Translations under genes and position numbers: made by a program
Source: a virus
Length of the DNA: 30,818 nucleotides
Virus record (IMG/VR): IMGVR_UViG_3300030331_004259
Location: 1 to 30,818 of that record
Direction: 5' to 3' (one strand)
Notes under the pieces: generated by a model
Told to the model about the DNA's origin: nothing
Database searches by the model: none
Seen by the model: only the letters and a program-made list of their open reading frames with translations
Shown: positions 1 to 7,600 of the stretch, piece after piece
Layout: the number at the start of each line of letters is the position of its first letter
Position numbering within the stretch: position 1 is the first letter of the stretch

Positions 1-33
1 TTGAGTTTTTTCAAAATCCTTTTTATCATACAT
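1..33 (-). CDS. possible 5' end of a leftward gene, cut by the window edge
   Basis: Read leftward, an ATG at 33-31 opens a frame that stays open to the edge and would encode MYDKKDFEKTQ, a protein-like hydrophilic start. An AAAGG lies just upstream of the ATG but is too close to be a good ribosome binding site. Rightward frames 1 and 3 are also open here, closing with TAA at about 82-84 and 72-74, so the fragment could instead be the tail of a rightward gene. Eleven residues cannot settle it; the leftward reading is a weak preference. Confidence 0.22.
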   Translation of the reverse strand, partial: MYDKKDFEKTQ

Positions 34-88
34 ACCTTTGTATGGTTTGTTCCGAATCCTCTAAATACAATTAACATTATTTAAAGAG
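34..88. other. short intergenic stretch at the left edge
   Basis: AT-rich spacer before the first convincing rightward gene. It holds TCTAAATA at 60-67, one mismatch from the T4 late promoter core TATAAATA and placed 21 bases before the ATG at 89. That is a suggestive position but a weak match in AT-rich DNA. If the leftward fragment at 1-33 is real, this is a divergent promoter region. Confidence 0.3.
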
Positions 89-328
89 ATGGTTGGAATT
101 CAAGAAGATACTCTGTACCACATCTACGCGAGAGATAGATGTATCTACAATTGTTTGGACGAAGAACAGTTTGAAGAAACGTGGGAGATGTTGAAGGTCA
201 TGGTGGGAATATTAAAAACGGATTATACTGAAAGTGACTTATCCTATGTAAAGATTAAAGGGAAGGTTGGATATGGTGGGCCGGGTAAAGTTATATACAC
301 AGAACCTGCGGGAGAAGATTCATATTAA
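89..328 (+). CDS. conserved hypothetical protein, 79 aa
   Basis: A small acidic soluble protein with no signal peptide or membrane segment. The N-terminal half (EDTLYHIYARDRCIYNCL, about residues 6-23) and the following Glu- and Trp-containing helix (EEQFEETWEMLKVMVG, about 25-40) resemble small hypothetical proteins I associate with T4-like cyanophages near the structural genes, but I cannot assign a function. The C-terminus (GYGGPGKVIYTEPAG) is Gly/Pro-rich and probably flexible. The AAAGAG before the ATG directly abuts it, so the ribosome binding site is poor and the exact start is less sure than the frame. The gene ends five bases before a late promoter, which makes it the last gene of its transcription unit or a separately expressed one. 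Confidence 0.72.
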   Translation: MVGIQEDTLYHIYARDRCIYNCLDEEQFEETWEMLKVMVGILKTDYTESDLSYVKIKGKVGYGGPGKVIYTEPAGEDSY

Positions 329-332
329 GTGG

Positions 333-340
333 TATAAATA
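333..340 (+). promoter_or_regulatory. T4-type late promoter (TATAAATA)
   Basis: This is an exact match to the T4 late promoter core TATAAATA, recognised in T4 by the gp55 sigma-like factor with gp33 and the gp45 clamp. It sits between the stop at 328 and the start at 365 and faces the rightward genes. By the T4 rule, transcription would begin roughly six bases past the element, near 346, at the foot of the hairpin at 347-362. It probably serves the 52-aa ORF, the glycosyltransferase and the small genes behind it. Confidence 0.7.
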
Positions 341-346
341 AGGTGC

Positions 347-362
347 AGTCCCATTGGGGACT
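347..362 (+). promoter_or_regulatory. 5' hairpin overlapping a ribosome binding site
   Basis: AGTCCC (347-352) and GGGACT (357-362) are perfectly complementary around the loop ATTG, giving a six-pair GC-containing stem in otherwise AT-rich DNA. The 3' arm contains the GGGGA that would serve as ribosome binding site for the ATG at 365. There is no T-run, so it is not a standard terminator. Some T4 late genes use similar hairpins to mask the ribosome binding site on early read-through transcripts; whether this one does so is inference. Confidence 0.45.
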
Positions 363-364
363 TC

Positions 365-523
365 ATGACCTTTATGTATCACAAACATGACCAAATTCAA
401 AAGAAGCGCAATCCATATAAGAGACCAGAACCAAAGAAATACGTAAGAGAAAAGTATCATCAGATAAGAATATATTTCAAGTGTGAGAAAGAGAATAACA
501 TTGACAAACAGCAAATAAACTGA
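365..523 (+). CDS. small basic hypothetical protein, 52 aa
   Basis: The reading frame runs from ATG at 365 to TGA at 521-523. It encodes a Lys/Arg-rich protein starting MTFMYHKHDQIQKKRNPYKR and ending with a short polar tail; one Cys lies near residue 40. GGGGA at 356-360 is a ribosome binding site four bases from the ATG. A second ATG at residue 4 is possible. It lies directly behind an exact late promoter and fills an otherwise empty 220-base gap, which favours a real gene. I do not recognise the family. The opposite strand here also has an open frame with a long hydrophobic translation, expected from the complement of Lys/Asn-rich codons. Confidence 0.5.
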   Translation: MTFMYHKHDQIQKKRNPYKRPEPKKYVREKYHQIRIYFKCEKENNIDKQQIN

Positions 524-550
524 TAAAATTAGTATAGGTGATCTTCATTT

Positions 551-1333
551 ATGGCAAAAGGATTTAAAGTAAAAACAGTCGCACCGAAAACAAAAGGCCC
601 TGAATGGGACATCGATGCAATTAAACAACGAATGAAAGGAAAGAAGATTGTCTTCTGCCTTCCCGGTAGAGGATGCTCTTATATCTTTTTAAAGAACTTT
701 GTTCAACTTTGTTTTGACATGGTTCAGAATAATATGAGTATTCAGATATCTCAGGATTATTCATCTATGGTAAACTTTGCTCGATGTAAAGTTCTTGGAG
801 CAAATGTATTACGTGGCCCAAATCAAAAACCTTGGGATGGTAAGTTAGAGTATGACTATCAGTTATGGATTGATAGTGATATTGTCTTTGACACAAACAA
901 GTTCTGGCAACTATGCGATTTAGCATTACCTGCCGAAGCAGTTGAAGATGAAACAAAGAAGAATGGTATCGTTGCAGGATGGTATGCCACTGAAGATGGT
1001 CAAACGACTTCTGTTGCTCACTGGTTAGAGGAAGATGACTTCCGTAAGAACGGTGGAGTGATGAATCATGAGACCGTTGAGACCATGGGTAAGCGTAAAA
1101 AACCATTTACAGTTGATTATACTGGTTTTGGCTGGGTAATGATTGAAAAAGGAGTTTTTGAGAAACTCGAATATCCTTGGTTTGCACCTCAGATGCAGAT
1201 TTTTGAGTCAGGTGAAGTACAGGACATGTGTGGTGAGGACGTTTCTTTCTGTTTAGATGCTCAAAAAGCAGATTTTCAGATCTGGTGCGACCCAAGAATA
1301 CGTGTTGGACATGAAAAAACTCGAATCATATGA
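551..1333 (+). CDS. GT-A-fold glycosyltransferase-like protein, 260 aa
   Basis: Predicted nucleotide-sugar glycosyltransferase acting in the host cytoplasm. Near residue 33 a strand (KIVFCLPGRGCSYIFL) starts the fold. YQLWIDSDIVFD contains a D108-S-D110 metal-binding DxD motif. A late GEDVSF segment (E229, D230) and H254 in RVGHEK match the acidic and histidine positions near the end of GT-A enzymes. No signal peptide or membrane segment is visible. AGGTGA at 536-541 lies nine bases before the ATG and supports this start. The stop overlaps the start of the 26-aa membrane peptide (ATGA at 1330-1333). The acceptor is unknown: a virion protein or host surface glycan would both fit its place in a late gene cluster. 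Fold assignment is fairly sure; activity is inferred. Confidence 0.72.
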   Translation: MAKGFKVKTVAPKTKGPEWDIDAIKQRMKGKKIVFCLPGRGCSYIFLKNFVQLCFDMVQNNMSIQISQDYSSMVNFARCKVLGANVLRGPNQKPWDGKLEYDYQLWIDSDIVFDTNKFWQLCDLALPAEAVEDETKKNGIVAGWYATEDGQTTSVAHWLEEDDFRKNGGVMNHETVETMGKRKKPFTVDYTGFGWVMIEKGVFEKLEYPWFAPQMQIFESGEVQDMCGEDVSFCLDAQKADFQIWCDPRIRVGHEKTRII

Positions 1334-1410
1334 TTATTTTCTTCTCTTTTCTCGTAATTCTCTTTATTATTACAGTTTATATTCTTTATAAGTACAATCC
1401 ACATCAATAA
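1330..1410 (+). CDS. 26-aa single-pass membrane peptide
   Basis: ATG at 1330 overlaps the glycosyltransferase stop (ATGA), and the TAA at 1408-1410 shares its last A with the next ATG (TAATG). The product begins MIIFFSFLVILFIITVYILY, one continuous hydrophobic helix, followed by a short polar tail KYNPHQ with a Lys, giving a probable cytoplasmic C-terminus by the positive-inside rule. No ribosome binding site is evident, so translation would depend on coupling to the upstream gene. The tight overlap at both ends and clean membrane-segment pattern make it more than a chance ORF, but the length is marginal. Function unknown; a membrane-lesion, lysis-accessory or enzyme-anchoring role is only speculation. 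Confidence 0.5.
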   Translation: MIIFFSFLVILFIITVYILYKYNPHQ

Positions 1411-1550
1411 TGGCAACAAAATACAACATGGGGGGTGTTACAATTCAATCTACCCCCAAAAAAACTCGTCAAGGCCGCTCGGCTCGAACCAAACTATCCG
1501 CAACTTCTCGAAATGCTGCTCGAAAAGCATATCGTGGACAGGGTAAATAG
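1410..1550 (+). CDS. 46-aa highly basic conserved peptide
   Basis: ATG at 1410 overlaps the preceding stop by one base; TAG is at 1548-1550. The product starts MATKYNMGGVTIQSTPKKTR and continues with an Arg/Lys/Ser/Ala-rich stretch ending AARKAYRGQGK. It carries about a dozen basic residues and no acidic ones, so it should bind nucleic acid or an acidic protein surface and is likely disordered when free. I recognise a similar short basic peptide (PKKTRQG...RYRGQGK pattern) from marine T4-like phages, where it is a hypothetical protein. No ribosome binding site is obvious, so translational coupling is likely. A longer frame crossing this region (1435-1617) is the less credible alternative because it lacks these features and overlaps the next gene. 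Confidence 0.72.
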   Translation: MATKYNMGGVTIQSTPKKTRQGRSARTKLSATSRNAARKAYRGQGK

Positions 1551-1571
1551 TAAAAACTACTTAATTTTTCA

Positions 1572-2261
1572 ATGTCTTGCCTTATCGCAAACCTTCCTGC
1601 CTACGAAGTATGGGTAAGGAAAGAATATTTAACAGATCATAAGAGTGGACACGGTGAATTTGTTAAAGGAGTCTGGGTTTCGGTTAAATCGATTCCCGGA
1701 CGTGCTTTTTATTTTGAGACATATTTACCTGAGTACGCTGCAATGTTCGATAAATTGCCAATATCCGCGTTTGTCTCGGATCCTGAGAAGCCATCACCTG
1801 ATATGGAACTGCATAATCTTCAATTTTGGAACTGTATGGACTATGGAGTGACCACAATTACGAAACAATTCATTGGTTCAATGCATTATGAGATCTATAC
1901 AAGAGATTATGGCACTCAAACGGGCACTTATATCTGTACGATTGACAATTATCATGAAAGTGTTGACCAAATTGACTATTCAACCAGTGAACAACCTGCT
2001 GAACACAAGTCTCATAATCTAATTGAACTTGATAATGGTCAATTTGCACTGTATCCGAACAATCGAATGAGAATTTTTGATAATAGTTTGACTCCAGAGG
2101 TGCCAAAAGCACCAGATTTCAAGGTTTCGACCGTATATTATCAAGTTGAGAACGGACATGACCGTGATGGCCTTGGAAATGATGAAAATTATTTCTGGAA
2201 AACAGCAAAAGAAACAAAAGCCAAGGATGTTGAAATTAATATTGAACCAGAGTTAGGATAA
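1572..2261 (+). CDS. conserved hypothetical protein of marine T4-like phages, 229 aa
   Basis: A soluble, acidic, aromatic-rich protein starting MSCLIANLPAYEVWVRKEYL. The N-terminal 75 residues look like a compact beta domain (KGVWVSVKSIPGRAFYFETY), followed by a mixed region (NLQFWNCMDYGVTTITKQF at about 93-111) and an Asp/Asn-rich middle. I associate this protein with cyanophage genomes just upstream of the baseplate genes but know no function. No ribosome binding site stands out in the 21-base AT-rich gap before it, so it may rely on the preceding small genes' transcript. The last residues are charged (KAKDVEINIEPELG). The gene ends six bases before the late promoter driving gene 25, so it closes the accessory cluster. 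Whether it is virion or regulatory cannot be read from sequence. Confidence 0.78.
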   Translation: MSCLIANLPAYEVWVRKEYLTDHKSGHGEFVKGVWVSVKSIPGRAFYFETYLPEYAAMFDKLPISAFVSDPEKPSPDMELHNLQFWNCMDYGVTTITKQFIGSMHYEIYTRDYGTQTGTYICTIDNYHESVDQIDYSTSEQPAEHKSHNLIELDNGQFALYPNNRMRIFDNSLTPEVPKAPDFKVSTVYYQVENGHDRDGLGNDENYFWKTAKETKAKDVEINIEPELG

Positions 2262-2266
2262 GAGCG

Positions 2267-2274
2267 TATAAATA
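2267..2274 (+). promoter_or_regulatory. T4-type late promoter (TATAAATA) for the baseplate operon
   Basis: Exact TATAAATA between the stop at 2261 and the gene 25 start at 2296. The same flanks (a G before, AG after) occur at the other exact copy at 333-340, supporting a shared recognition element. Transcription would start near 2280, leaving a leader of about 15 bases. It is the most likely promoter for genes 25, 6 and the giant gene, which follow with almost no gaps. Confidence 0.75.
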
Positions 2275-2295
2275 AGTTAGATCAAGTACGTTTTA

Positions 2296-2697
2296 ATGCC
2301 TCAACAGCGGGTAAGTCAGAGTTTTAAGGATATAAGTATGTCATTTGAGACTAATCCTCTCAATGATGACCTTATTGGTTTAAAAAATTCAAGTGCAATT
2401 GCCCGTTCGATAAGAAATATCGTCTTTACAAGGCCTGGAGAAAAATTTTTTCAACCAGAATTTGGTTCAAGAGTATCAGAATCACTTTTTGAGATTGTAG
2501 ATCAAGTATCTTCACTATCAATTCGTGATGAAATCCGAAATTCAATCATAAATTATGAACCAAGAGTGAAATTATTGAGTGTGGATGTTGTTCCAAATCC
2601 GGAAGATAATGAAATGAATGTTACGATAAAGTATGAGATCGTAGGTATTGATATTCCACCACAACAATTAGATTTTGTGTTACTTCCAACTCGATAA
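2296..2697 (+). CDS. 25: baseplate wedge subunit gp25
   Basis: gp25 is a small wedge protein that helps join the gp6-based ring to the tail sheath base; it belongs to the gene 25/lysozyme-like (GPW_gp25) family of contractile injection systems. The family pattern is visible: FKDISMSF near residue 10-17, then NPLNDDLIGLKNSSAIARSI with the conserved asparagine and alanines, IVFTRPGEKFFQPEFGSRV (about 42-60) and SLFEIVDQ, then a strand-rich C-terminus. At 133 residues it is nearly identical in length to T4 gp25 (132). The ATG at 2296 is preferred over an internal ATG at residue 15 because the FKDIS segment is conserved. The stop is followed at once by the gene 6 ATG with no spacer, pointing to coupled translation. 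Confidence 0.93.
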   Translation: MPQQRVSQSFKDISMSFETNPLNDDLIGLKNSSAIARSIRNIVFTRPGEKFFQPEFGSRVSESLFEIVDQVSSLSIRDEIRNSIINYEPRVKLLSVDVVPNPEDNEMNVTIKYEIVGIDIPPQQLDFVLLPTR

Positions 2698-4629
2698 ATG
2701 GCACTCATAAATTTTACAAATCTGGATTTTGAGCAGATTAAATCAACTTTAAGAGATTACATTCAAAGTAATTCAGATTTTACTGACTATGACTTTGAGG
2801 GATCTAACTTATCAACTATTTTAGACGTATTAGCTTACAATACTTACATCACATCGTATAATGCAAACATGGTATCGAATGAAGTTTTCATCGATTCCGC
2901 AACTTTACGTGAAAATGTAGTTTCTTTAGCTAGAAATATTGGTTATGTGCCTCGATCAAAGAAATCTTCAAGAACAAATATTAATTTTTTCGTTGATTTG
3001 TCAGATATTTCACCAACTCCGGCAAATTTAACTCTAAAAGCAGGCCCTGTGGCGAGCACGGGAGGTCAATTTAACAATCAATCGTTCGTTTTTGGTATTC
3101 CAGAGGACATAACCGTGTCTGTAATTGATGGAATTGCAAATTTTGATAGTATTGAGGTATATGAGGGAACATATTTAAGTCAAAGTTACGTATTTTCTAC
3201 TAGAAATCCATTTCAAAAGTTTATTTTACCAAATAGTGGAATTGATTTGGACAGTTTAGTCGTAAATGTTCGTCCATCATCACAATCGTCAGTTAGAACC
3301 ACTTATAATCGACATGACAGTCTTTTTGATAATGATACTGGTACAACAATTAATGGTAATTCAAATATTTACTTCATTCAAGAGGTTGAAAGTGAAAGAT
3401 ATGAGGTAATTTTTGGTGATGGTATATTTGGAAAAAAACTACAAGATGGAAATGTGGTGGAAGTTACATATATTACAACTAATGGATCAGATGGTAACGG
3501 TATAAGTAATTTTACATTTTCTGGATCACTATCATTTGTAAGAAACTCTGTTGAAATATTTGTAACAAGTGGAATATCTTTATTAACAAGTGAAGGTTCA
3601 TCAAGTGGTGGTGAGAGTATCGAAAATATTGATTCAATTCGTAAATATGCACCACAAATTTACGCAACACAAAACAGAGCTTTAAGTGCAAATGATTACG
3701 AAGTTTTAATTCCTAATAAAATCTATCCAGAAGCTGAATCAATATCTGTTTACGGTGGTGAGGATCTTGTTCCACCTCAATATGGTAAGGTTTTTATTAG
3801 TATTAAACCAAGAAATGGTGATTTTGTACCGAATTTAATAAAACAAAATATCAAAAGGGACTTAAAAAAATATGCAGTTGCTGGAATTGTCCCTGAGATA
3901 TTAGATTTAAAATATTTGTTTATTGAAACAAACAGTAAAGTTTATTACAACACAAATTTAGCACCAAGTGCCTCATTCGTATCAACGATCGTACAGAGGA
4001 ATTTAACAACATACGCTAACTCTTCACAATTAAACAAATACGGTGCTCGATTAAAGTATAGTAAATTACTAAAAGTAATTGATGAAAGCCATGAATCAAT
4101 AACTTCTAATATCACAACTGTTGAGATGAGAAGGGATCTTCGTTTAGCTGTAAATCAACCAGCTGAATATGCGATTGATTTTGGAAATCAATTTCATATA
4201 AAATCGATGACCGGATATAATATTCGATCAAGTGCATTTAGAGTTATAAACATAAGTTCTGATGTGTATTTGTTTGACACACCTGATATAAGTGGTGAAA
4301 AAGGTCAAGTTGGTTTATTCTCACTCACTGAAGGATCATCTACACCGATTATTCAAAGAAAAAATATCGGAGTCATAAATTATAAGACAGGACGCATCAC
4401 TTTAGATCCAATAAATATAGTATCAGGTAAAACAAAAGACAACGTTCAAATTATGGAAATATCTGTAAGTCCAGAATCGAATGATGTTATTGGATTACAG
4501 GATCTATATCTTCAATTAGATAGTAGCGTTGTTGAAATGGTCGTGGATCAGATCAGCTCTGGTAGTGATCCTTCAGGATCAACATATACAGTAACCACAA
4601 GTTACAAAAACGGAAGCATCGTTAGATAG
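2698..4629 (+). CDS. 6: baseplate wedge subunit gp6 (Baseplate J-like)
   Basis: gp6 forms the ring-making core of the wedge. Signatures in order: residues about 25-95 carry YDFEGSNLSTILDVLAYNT, then NMVSNEVFIDSATLRENV and ARNIGYVPRSKKS, typical of gp6; residues about 235-265 carry YEVIFGDGIFGKKLQDG; residues about 306-355 carry RKYAPQIYATQNRALSANDY and EAESISVYGGED, the Baseplate_J-type core. The C-terminal third is beta-rich and less conserved (VGLFSLTEGSS; RKNIGVINYKTGRI). The length of 643 is close to T4 gp6 (660). It starts directly on the gene 25 stop, and its own stop is three bases before the giant gene. No sign of truncation. Confidence 0.93.
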   Translation: MALINFTNLDFEQIKSTLRDYIQSNSDFTDYDFEGSNLSTILDVLAYNTYITSYNANMVSNEVFIDSATLRENVVSLARNIGYVPRSKKSSRTNINFFVDLSDISPTPANLTLKAGPVASTGGQFNNQSFVFGIPEDITVSVIDGIANFDSIEVYEGTYLSQSYVFSTRNPFQKFILPNSGIDLDSLVVNVRPSSQSSVRTTYNRHDSLFDNDTGTTINGNSNIYFIQEVESERYEVIFGDGIFGKKLQDGNVVEVTYITTNGSDGNGISNFTFSGSLSFVRNSVEIFVTSGISLLTSEGSSSGGESIENIDSIRKYAPQIYATQNRALSANDYEVLIPNKIYPEAESISVYGGEDLVPPQYGKVFISIKPRNGDFVPNLIKQNIKRDLKKYAVAGIVPEILDLKYLFIETNSKVYYNTNLAPSASFVSTIVQRNLTTYANSSQLNKYGARLKYSKLLKVIDESHESITSNITTVEMRRDLRLAVNQPAEYAIDFGNQFHIKSMTGYNIRSSAFRVINISSDVYLFDTPDISGEKGQVGLFSLTEGSSTPIIQRKNIGVINYKTGRITLDPINIVSGKTKDNVQIMEISVSPESNDVIGLQDLYLQLDSSVVEMVVDQISSGSDPSGSTYTVTTSYKNGSIVR

Positions 4630-4632
4630 CAG

Positions 4633-7600
4633 ATGTCAGAAAAAAGAATTAAATTAAATCAAATTGTAAAAAGTCAATTACCCTCTTATGTCAAAGAGGA
4701 TTTTCCGCTTGTTGGTGAATTTTTGTCTCAATATTATACAGGACAAGAATATCAAGGTGGGCCAATTGATTTAATTCAAAATATTGACTCTTATATAAAA
4801 TTAAGTGAATGTGGTAACTTAATCAAATCAACAAATACGACTACAAAAGTTGGAGTAACGACTTCAACTATTTTTGTTTCCAACACAACAGGATTTCCTG
4901 ATAATTATGGTATATTAAAGATTAATGATGAAATTATAACTTATGAAAACAAAACAGATAATAGTTTCACAAACTGTGTAAGAGGTTTTAGTGGAATAAC
5001 ATCTTTTCGTAACCAATCAGATCCCGAAAATCTTGTTTTTTCAAGTTCTACAGCTGAAAATCATGAAAATGATGCTGTTGTCGAAAATTTAAGTGTTTTA
5101 TTTCTTGATGAATTTTTAAAAAAAGCAAAAAAACAATTTTTATACGGTTTTGAAAAAGATTTAAATGAAAATTTAAATAAACCTCAGTTTATTCGTCAAT
5201 CAAAAGATTTTTATTCAACACGGGGAACTGACGAATCTTTTAAAATTCTTTTTGGTGCTTTATATGGGGAAAAAGTTGATATAATTCGTCCAATTGAAAA
5301 TGTTATATCACCATCTAATGCAAATTATCAAAAAACAAGGGATATAATAGTTGAACCATATGTTGGTGATCCAGAAGATCTTTTAAATAAGACACTTTTT
5401 CAAGATGATTTTGAAAATGTGTCAAAAGCATACGCACCAGTTGGAGCAGTTGAAAAAATAGCTGTTGGAATAATTACAAATACATTTTATAAAATAAGTC
5501 TTGATGGATCTCAGGTTGTTCCTGACGGATCTACAAGTATGATATATGGTGAATTTTCTCCACATGCAAAAACAAAGATCATAGGTGAGGTTGGCATAGC
5601 TCAAACTTTTATCGATGTTGATTCCACTTTGGGATTCCCTAATTCTGGAACATTATCATTTTTATATAAAAATGGGACATCTGGTGTATGCACATATGCA
5701 GAAAAAACAATTAATCAATTTTTAGGAATTAATACAACAGGAATAACCACATCGATTGCAGATAATACATCCATTGATCAAAATACTTTTGCTTATTCTG
5801 GTGATGTTCAAGTAAAGATAAGAAATGTTTTAAACAATTTTATAATACCACCTCTGGTTAATAATCAAGTAGCAAATAGTAAAATAAAAATAAAAAATTT
5901 AGGTAAAGTTGGTGAAAGTGTAAAAGAAAATAATTGGTTATTTAACACAGCACAAAGTTATGTGGTTGAAAAACTTGAAATTATTGATAGCACAAACAAC
6001 ACTTTTAAATTAACAACTAAGGATACAAATATTTTAAGAATAGGTGATAAAATAACAACTCATGAAACTTTAGCTTCGGGATCTCAGTGGGGTGATAATA
6101 TAACAGATACTTTTGATCCTGCTTCAAATAAATTATATGTTGTAAATGATGTATTCAATAATAAAGAGTGTTTAATTTCGGGAACTGGAATTAATGATCC
6201 TCGTAAAATTACAAAAGTAACTAGGAGAATTTCCAAGGTTGATTCAGATATTCATTCAGATTTAAATATTTTTACCGCAAATATTCAAAATATATACACG
6301 AAACCTGACGGTGGTTTAGTAAATGGAGTGAAATATTTTGGGCCATCACATGAACATCCAACAAAGGGAGTTCAAATGGTTGGTGCTAGACACGTTCCGT
6401 TTCCACATGCAACCATAACACCAATTGAAGGTCAAAATAAAGTATATGTTGCATCATCATCTTTACCATTTACTGGTGTCACAAAATTAAATCCAAAAAC
6501 TCAAAAATTAACTTTTGGTGGAACATATAATTTAAACGATGAAGAGATAAAAATATCTGATCAGGTCGATCATAACTTTTTTACAGGGGATGCTGTTTAT
6601 TATACACCACAAAAAGGATCTGTTAATACGATTGACTCTGAGGGTAATGTAATAACTCAAGAGTTTATCATTAGTCGATTATTCCCAGAGGGTTTATATT
6701 ATGTAAAAAGAATTGATTCCAATACTGTAAAGTTAGCTAAAAGTCAATCTGATATTTACAGTGGCATATTTGCAAAAGTAACTCCGGACGGAGGAGTTGA
6801 TAATGTTACAATATCATCAAATGATATTGAAAAGTTTTACTTTAATGGTAAAAAAATAAGACCTCAAAAATTAATAAGAGAAATACTAACTCCTGTTAAA
6901 GATGGTAAAAAACATGAAACATCTCCAGGCTATACTGGTATACTTGTTGATGGTGTAGAAGTTTTAAATTATAAATCAAAAAATTTTGTTCACTATGGTG
7001 AATTAAAATCAATTAATATTGTAGATGGTGGAGAAAAATATGATATTATAAATCCACCTGTATTATCAATTGAAGACACTGTAGGTAGTGGTGCTACCGG
7101 TGTTTGTGCTGTAAGAGGGACACTAGAGGATATTCGCATATTAGATTCTGGATTTGATTATATTGAAGAACCAATTATCAAAATAACAGGTGGAAATGGA
7201 TTAGGAGCTAACGCAGTGGCGAAGCTCAATGCAAAACCTTATGAGATTATTTTTAATGGAGATGGTGTTGGTCTTGGGACAGTAAAATTAGACACTGCTG
7301 GTATTAATACCTCTTCAATAGGATTTACTACCTATCATAAGTTTAGACCGGGTGAGAGGGTCATATACGACCCTTTGGGAGGCATTCCCCTTGTTGGTTT
7401 ATCAACAGATTCTTTATATTACGTTTCCTCTGTATCTGAATATACCATTCAATTACATAAAACTTATGATGATGCAACTTCTGGTATCAACACGATTTCA
7501 TTTACAAATTTTGGATCTGGTGTTCAATCCTTCAAATCATTAAATGGAAAATCAATATTAAGTTCAATCGTAATATTAGATAAAGGATCAGGATATGAAA

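Noticed and set aside
347-362. Hairpin as a transcription terminator for the 79-aa gene
   Set aside because: The stem is not followed by a T-run and comes after, not before, an exact late promoter; a translational role fits better.
320-514. Leftward 64-residue frame with a very hydrophobic translation, resembling a membrane protein
   Set aside because: It lies opposite the 52-aa basic ORF; complements of Lys/Asn/Ile codons give Phe/Leu/Ile-rich translations. It has no ribosome binding site and would cross the late promoter and hairpin.
765-1106. Leftward 113-residue frame inside the glycosyltransferase gene
   Set aside because: It lies antisense to a frame with clear DxD and His motifs; its composition is His/Ser/Gln-rich as expected from a shadow.
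1435-1617. Rightward 60-residue frame over the small-gene region
   Set aside because: It overlaps the better-supported 46-aa basic peptide (1410-1550) in another frame and runs into the 229-aa gene; its product shows no coherent features.
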